Source: JBARCX01 sp049794535 | GTDB lineage: Bacteria > Pseudomonadota > Gammaproteobacteria > Xanthomonadales > Rhodanobacteraceae | Length of the DNA: 17,378 bases | Assembly (NCBI GenBank): GCA_049794535.1 | Contig: JBARCX010000158.1 | Coordinates: 1-17,378 of the forward strand | Direction: 5' to 3' | Shown: in pieces, positions 14,045-17,378 of the stretch | Position numbering within the stretch: the first letter of the stretch is position 1 | Layout: each line of letters begins with the position of its first letter | Position numbers and translations under genes: made by a program | The notes under the pieces: model-generated | Seen by the model: the letters and a program-made list of their open reading frames with translations, nothing else | The model's database searches: none | Told to the model about the DNA's origin: nothing

Positions 14045-14554
14045 TCAATCCAGATGAGGCCGTGCATCGCGCAAAAAGACCGGTAGGTCAGTGGCCGGTG
14101 GCTTGGCTGGCACCTGGTAGAACTGATCGGCAATGAACCCACGGTGGTAAGTGGTGTGATTGACCACGTGGAAAAGGATTTCGCCGCGGGTCATCTCACC
14201 CTCCCCTCCACCCACGAAGGTAAAGCGCACCGACTCGTCTAGTGCCTGGTGAGTCTGCACATCACTCCAGTCGATATACCAGCGGTCGATCACCTGTTGC
14301 TGCTGCCATAGCTCGTCCAGCGGGATCATCTGCGGCATGTTGCGCGTGGTGAAGCCATGCTTACGACCTTGCAGATGTGCCTGAAAAATCAGGTCGATGG
14401 CATGGTTGTGATTGAGCGTGTTGACCATGTTGCCAAACAGATTCTGCCGAGACTTCAGTACCTCGCCCTCGGGCAATTTCGCCATCGCATCGAAAATCAG
14501 CTGATTCGCCCACGCGTTATAGCGTGCGAGCGTACGGGCTTGTTTCAGGCTCAT
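14045..14554 (-). CDS. DinB-family (DinB/YfiT fold) putative metal-dependent protein
   Basis: Four-helix-bundle protein of the DinB superfamily, whose members include metal-dependent hydrolases and thiol-dependent transferases; the reaction here is unknown. The 169 residues start MSLKQARTLARYNAWANQ, typical for the family. The metal-binding histidines are visible: His51 in NHNHAIDL, and His133 and His137 in VNHTTYHRGF. The ATG at 14554 has GGA a few bases upstream. It follows the MBL-fold gene by 30 bases and is probably in one transcript with it and kdkA. It is unrelated to the DinB (Pol IV) polymerase despite the name. Confidence 0.88.
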   Translation of the reverse strand: MSLKQARTLARYNAWANQLIFDAMAKLPEGEVLKSRQNLFGNMVNTLNHNHAIDLIFQAHLQGRKHGFTTRNMPQMIPLDELWQQQQVIDRWYIDWSDVQTHQALDESVRFTFVGGGEGEMTRGEILFHVVNHTTYHRGFIADQFYQVPAKPPATDLPVFLRDARPHLD

Positions 14555-14584
14555 GTTTAGTCCGTTATGGAAGTGTTCGAGGGC

Positions 14585-15343
14585 TCAACCCGCATTCGCA
14601 CGCGGCGATGGCGGTGCACTCAGGGCGATGCGTTGGCCGGTGCCGGCAATGCGATAACCACGCGCAGCCAACGCTGCACCATCCGCCGTGCTGCCGTAGT
14701 GATAGAGCAACAGCCGCGCACGCAGCGCCACGTCGTATTCGCGCTCGATATCGTCAATACCGGTATGTGACGGATTGCCATGCAGGCCGCAATCATGCGC
14801 GATCAGCTCGTTACTGCCCGCGTATTCCTGCAGCGTTTCAAGGATAGGCCGCGTATCGCCAGTGAAGGCAAAGCTGCCGGCCAACGCAAGACCAAACGAG
14901 GTATCCGGTCGATGGTGGCGAGTTGCAAACACGTCAAACCACAGGCCATCCAGCCAGAAACCGCGTGAACACGGGACCAGTCGAAACGCCTCCCAATAAT
15001 TGACGCCCCCTTCAGCTAATACGCCGGGGTAATCGGCAATGCGAGCCTGCAACCACGGCACGAGCGCCGCATGGGTGAACACCCGTGTACGGCCGCGCAG
15101 TGCTTCGTCAAACCACAAGCGGGTAAACAGCCGTTCCATCCCACCGACATGGTCCAGGTGCGTGTGCGTGATGTAGATCGCTTGCGGCAGGCGGCCATAG
15201 GCCGCGAGATAGCGATCGAGCGTATCTGGACCGCAGTCGATCAGTAGCAACGGTTCGCCATCGCGCTCCAGCACGGCCGCCGATGAGCCAAGTTCTACCG
15301 CATGCGCGGCACCGGTTCCGAGAAAGTGCAGATGCCAGTTCAT
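14585..15343 (-). CDS. MBL-fold metallo-hydrolase, RNase Z-like type, unknown substrate
   Basis: Metallo-beta-lactamase-fold hydrolase of 252 residues. The N-terminus HFLGTGAAHAVELGSSA resembles RNase Z and PqqB-like members. The metal site is complete: THTHLDHVGG (His60, His62, Asp64, His65), Asp163 in FTGDTRP, and His183 and His215 near the end. No exosite as in RNase Z is evident, so a phosphodiesterase or other small-molecule role is equally open. Its ATG overlaps the kdkA stop by four bases (ATGA), so it is translationally coupled to the Kdo kinase. That suggests, but does not prove, a role in envelope metabolism. Confidence 0.88.
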   Translation of the reverse strand: MNWHLHFLGTGAAHAVELGSSAAVLERDGEPLLLIDCGPDTLDRYLAAYGRLPQAIYITHTHLDHVGGMERLFTRLWFDEALRGRTRVFTHAALVPWLQARIADYPGVLAEGGVNYWEAFRLVPCSRGFWLDGLWFDVFATRHHRPDTSFGLALAGSFAFTGDTRPILETLQEYAGSNELIAHDCGLHGNPSHTGIDDIEREYDVALRARLLLYHYGSTADGAALAARGYRIAGTGQRIALSAPPSPRANAG

Positions 15344-16065
15344 GCGCTCAATGTTCGCTCGTATCCATAGATCAGTGAATTCCAGATCGCCGCATCGAAT
15401 GCCGCTTCGCCTTGCGCCGCCGCACCGAGCTTAAGCAGCGAACGACGCAGCCGCTGCAGATTAGCCAACCGCCACCCTTCAGCCGGTGGGCGGATACGAC
15501 CCCGATCGAAATCGATCAGATACAGCGCCCCCGGCGTTACCAAGACATTGTGTGCATTGAGATCGGCATGCCAGATGCCTTCGCGATGGAAACGAGCCAC
15601 CAAAGCGCCCACCTCCTCCGCCAGTTCTGCATCCAGCCTCCCAGCCGCCAGACATTGAGCCAGCGTCTGTGCGTCGGGAATGAGGGCCGTCATCAGGTCA
15701 GCACGATAGAGCATGCCGTGTCGCCGATAGTGCGCAGCCACCGGTGTCGGTCCGGGCAGGCCGAGTCGTGCAATGGTGTCCAGCAGGCGTAGTTCGGCGA
15801 AGCTGCGGGTACGTGCGGCGCCGCGCCACAGGTAGCGATCACCCATCAACGCAGCCACCATGCCGCCGCGACGATAGTGTCGCAACACGCACTCACCGGC
15901 AGGCGTAGCAATGATCGCAACACCACCACGCCCACCCGCTTGCGTGCGCAGTGCACCCTGCTCGCGCCAGTAATCGGGAGCGAACCAATGGGTATCGACT
16001 TGTGGCGACAGGGCCGCGTCGAACAGAATCGCGCCATCGGTGTCTTCGCGCAGTTGTTCTCGCAT
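15340..16065 (-). CDS. kdkA: 3-deoxy-D-manno-octulosonic acid (Kdo) kinase
   Basis: Phosphorylates the Kdo residue of the LPS inner core at the cytoplasmic face, using ATP. From ATG 16065 it has 241 residues, near the family length. It is a eukaryotic-like small kinase: LRHYRRGG (61-68) as the phosphate-binding part of the N lobe, Glu91 in SFAELRLLD, the catalytic loop HADLNAHN (166-173, Asp168 the base) and the metal-binding LIDFDRG (183-189). The frame is open upstream to 16179, but that would overlap the divergent GT9 gene by 60 bases and has a low-complexity N-terminus unlike the family. No strong ribosome binding site precedes 16065, so the start is moderately certain. First gene of the kdkA-MBL-dinB-like unit. 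Confidence 0.9.
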   Translation of the reverse strand: MREQLREDTDGAILFDAALSPQVDTHWFAPDYWREQGALRTQAGGRGGVAIIATPAGECVLRHYRRGGMVAALMGDRYLWRGAARTRSFAELRLLDTIARLGLPGPTPVAAHYRRHGMLYRADLMTALIPDAQTLAQCLAAGRLDAELAEEVGALVARFHREGIWHADLNAHNVLVTPGALYLIDFDRGRIRPPAEGWRLANLQRLRRSLLKLGAAAQGEAAFDAAIWNSLIYGYERTLSA

Positions 16066-16119
16066 CGGTGCTGCCGTGCCTTCGTATCCGTTCACCGCCA
16101 GAGATTCTAGCCCAAGCCC

Positions 16120-17163
16120 ATGACTGCGCCCGCCTCGATTTGCCTGTTGCGTACATCCGCCATCGGCGACGTCACTCATGTAGTACCGCTAGTGCGCACG
16201 CTGCAGCACGCATGGCCCGATACGGCACTGACCTGGCTCGTGGGCAAGCTGGAACGCAAGCTCGTTGGCGACCTGCCAGGCGTGGAATTCGTCACTTTCG
16301 ATAAAACCAAGGGCTGGGCCGGCATGCGCGAAGTACGCGAAACGCTGCGTGGCCGTCGCTTTGATGCGCTTTTACAGATGCAGGTAGCCCTGCGCTCGAA
16401 CCTGCTCAGCCTTGGCATTCGGGCGCAGCAACGTATCGGCTACGACCACGCACGTTCGAAGGATCTGCATGGGCTGGTGGTCAACAAACGCATCCCCGCA
16501 CGCAGTGGTGAACATGTGCTGGATGCCATAGGCAGCTTCTGCGAGCCATTGGGCCTGAAGCAGACCGCCGTCCGCTGGGACATCCCGATTCCCGATGAGG
16601 CACATGCATGGGCGGCCGAACAGCTACCTGGCGATACACCTACCTTGCTGGTCAGCCCGACCTCCAGCCATGCACTGCGCAACTGGCAACCGGAGCGCTA
16701 TGCCGCAGCGATGGACCACGCAGCCGCGCGCGGCTGGCGTGTGGTGCTAATCGGCGGCCCCTCACCGGGCGAGCGCACCATGGCTGACGCCGTACTGGCG
16801 GCTTGCAAGCACACGCCACTTGACCTGACCGGCAAGGACACGCTGAAGAAGCTCATGGCAATGTTCTGTCGCGCGCAGCTGTTGTTGACGCCGGATTCCG
16901 GCCCGATGCACATGGCCAATACCGTCGGCATGAAGGTGCTCGGGCTACATGCGGCCAGTAATCCCGACCGTTCCGGCCCCTACTCCGACCGTCGTTGGTG
17001 CGTGAACAAATACGACGCCGCTGCGCGTAAATACCTTGGCAAACCCGCGAGTGAAATTGCGTGGGGTAGCAAGATAGAGCGACCCGGCGTGATGGACCTG
17101 ATCCAAATCGACGACGTGATTGAGCGTTACGAGGCCGCCGCTCAGGCGCTCGGCCTCGCTTGA
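16120..17163 (+). CDS. Heptosyltransferase-family (GT9) LPS core glycosyltransferase
   Basis: GT9 enzymes transfer ADP-heptose, or in some members other sugars, to the LPS inner core at the cytoplasmic membrane. The 347 residues show the WaaC-like N-terminal acceptor loop LLRTSAIGDVTHVVPLV (Asp17 as probable base), the mid-protein RNW (187-189) where WaaC has a lysine-containing KxW-type site, and the donor-binding TPDSGPMHMANTVG (257-270) followed by ALHAASNPDRSGP-like sequence (here GLHAASNPDRSGP). The start ATG at 16120 lies 54 bases from the divergent kdkA start, so the two core genes share a control region. WaaC-like is likely; the exact sugar is not decided. Confidence 0.9.
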   Translation: MTAPASICLLRTSAIGDVTHVVPLVRTLQHAWPDTALTWLVGKLERKLVGDLPGVEFVTFDKTKGWAGMREVRETLRGRRFDALLQMQVALRSNLLSLGIRAQQRIGYDHARSKDLHGLVVNKRIPARSGEHVLDAIGSFCEPLGLKQTAVRWDIPIPDEAHAWAAEQLPGDTPTLLVSPTSSHALRNWQPERYAAAMDHAAARGWRVVLIGGPSPGERTMADAVLAACKHTPLDLTGKDTLKKLMAMFCRAQLLLTPDSGPMHMANTVGMKVLGLHAASNPDRSGPYSDRRWCVNKYDAAARKYLGKPASEIAWGSKIERPGVMDLIQIDDVIERYEAAAQALGLA

Positions 17164-17175
17164 ACACCGCAGCGA

Positions 17176-17378
17176 TCAGACGGCGCGGTAATCCTTGTAG
17201 GACTTCTCTTCAACCAGCTGCGAGCCAAGCTTGAGGTTGATCTCGCGCTTCACGGCCGCACGCTCGTCGTTGCGGAAATATACCGAACGCGCCAACTCGA
17301 TGAATTCCTTATCGAACGCTTGCGCCTTTTCCTTCAGACGGATGCGGTCCTCGATGTCCCACAAGTCCTCGTTTACCG
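17176..17378 (-). CDS. DUF6165 family protein, C-terminal part (cut by window edge)
   Basis: The frame is open from the window edge to a stop at 17176 (67 codons) and reads VNEDLWDIEDRIRLKEKAQA, then FIELARSVYFRNDERAAVKREIN and EEKSYKDY. I recognise this as the C-terminus of DUF6165 proteins, often found near LPS or glycan genes; function unknown. A TTG at 17364 is not a real start because the family sequence continues upstream of it. It converges on the GT9 gene, 12 bases apart, with no terminator hairpin visible between them. Confidence 0.75.
   Translation of the reverse strand, partial: VNEDLWDIEDRIRLKEKAQAFDKEFIELARSVYFRNDERAAVKREINLKLGSQLVEEKSYKDYRAV

Noticed and set aside
13742..14142. 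Several open frames on both strands across 13742-14142
   Set aside because: They run through the SRP RNA gene and tRNA-Ser, show no family similarity, and the RNA genes explain the sequence.
16066..16179. Upstream extension of kdkA to 16179
   Set aside because: It would overlap the divergent GT9 gene by 60 bases, and the extra residues do not resemble the Kdo kinase N-terminus.

Overview
The window looks like a chromosomal core region of a gammaproteobacterium in the Lysobacterales (Xanthomonadales), most likely a Rhodanobacteraceae-type genome such as Dyella, Rhodanobacter or Luteibacter. This assignment is inferred from gene order and protein style: moderately high GC, a YceF-type Maf beside yceD-rpmF-fabH-fabD with no plsX, and a KdkA-type Kdo kinase beside a GT9 transferase. 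No species marker was tested. I see no prophage, insertion sequence with a transposase, CRISPR array or defence island. Most of the window is ordinary housekeeping DNA.

Layout. Bases 1-2373 (minus strand): yceD, rpmF, fabH and the start of fabD, the head of the fatty acid synthesis cluster. A likely near-leaderless promoter lies before yceD and a strong hairpin terminator lies between rpmF and fabH. Bases 2520-3556 (plus): a small membrane-anchored protein of unknown function, translationally coupled to the nucleotide pyrophosphatase Maf/YceF. Bases 3524-5206 (minus): a GT39/ArnT-like membrane glycosyltransferase that overlaps the 3' end of maf and the 5' end of moxR. Bases 5196-9060 (plus): a tightly overlapping moxR / DUF58 / tgpA (membrane transglutaminase) operon, followed by a Slp-family lipoprotein at 9109-9687 and a near-perfect bidirectional terminator at 9713-9739.

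Bases 9796-13309 (minus): dnaX, ybaB/ebfC, recR, a GNAT acetyltransferase and a HIT protein, so a replication and recombination-repair cluster. Upstream of dnaX lie the 4.5S SRP RNA gene (ffs) and tRNA-Ser(GGA), then a DinB-family protein, an MBL-fold hydrolase and the Kdo kinase kdkA, all on the minus strand. Divergent from kdkA, on the plus strand, is a heptosyltransferase-family (GT9) gene. The window ends inside a convergent DUF6165 gene on the minus strand.

The least ordinary stretch is 13314-13582, between ffs and dnaX. It has 27-base near-identical inverted ends bounded by TA and encloses two further independent inverted repeats, each with its own central hairpin. It abuts the dnaX start codon, and the probable dnaX ribosome binding site lies inside one arm. 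It is either a small non-autonomous mobile element (MITE-like) or a structured leader or non-coding RNA. This is my best candidate for something undescribed.
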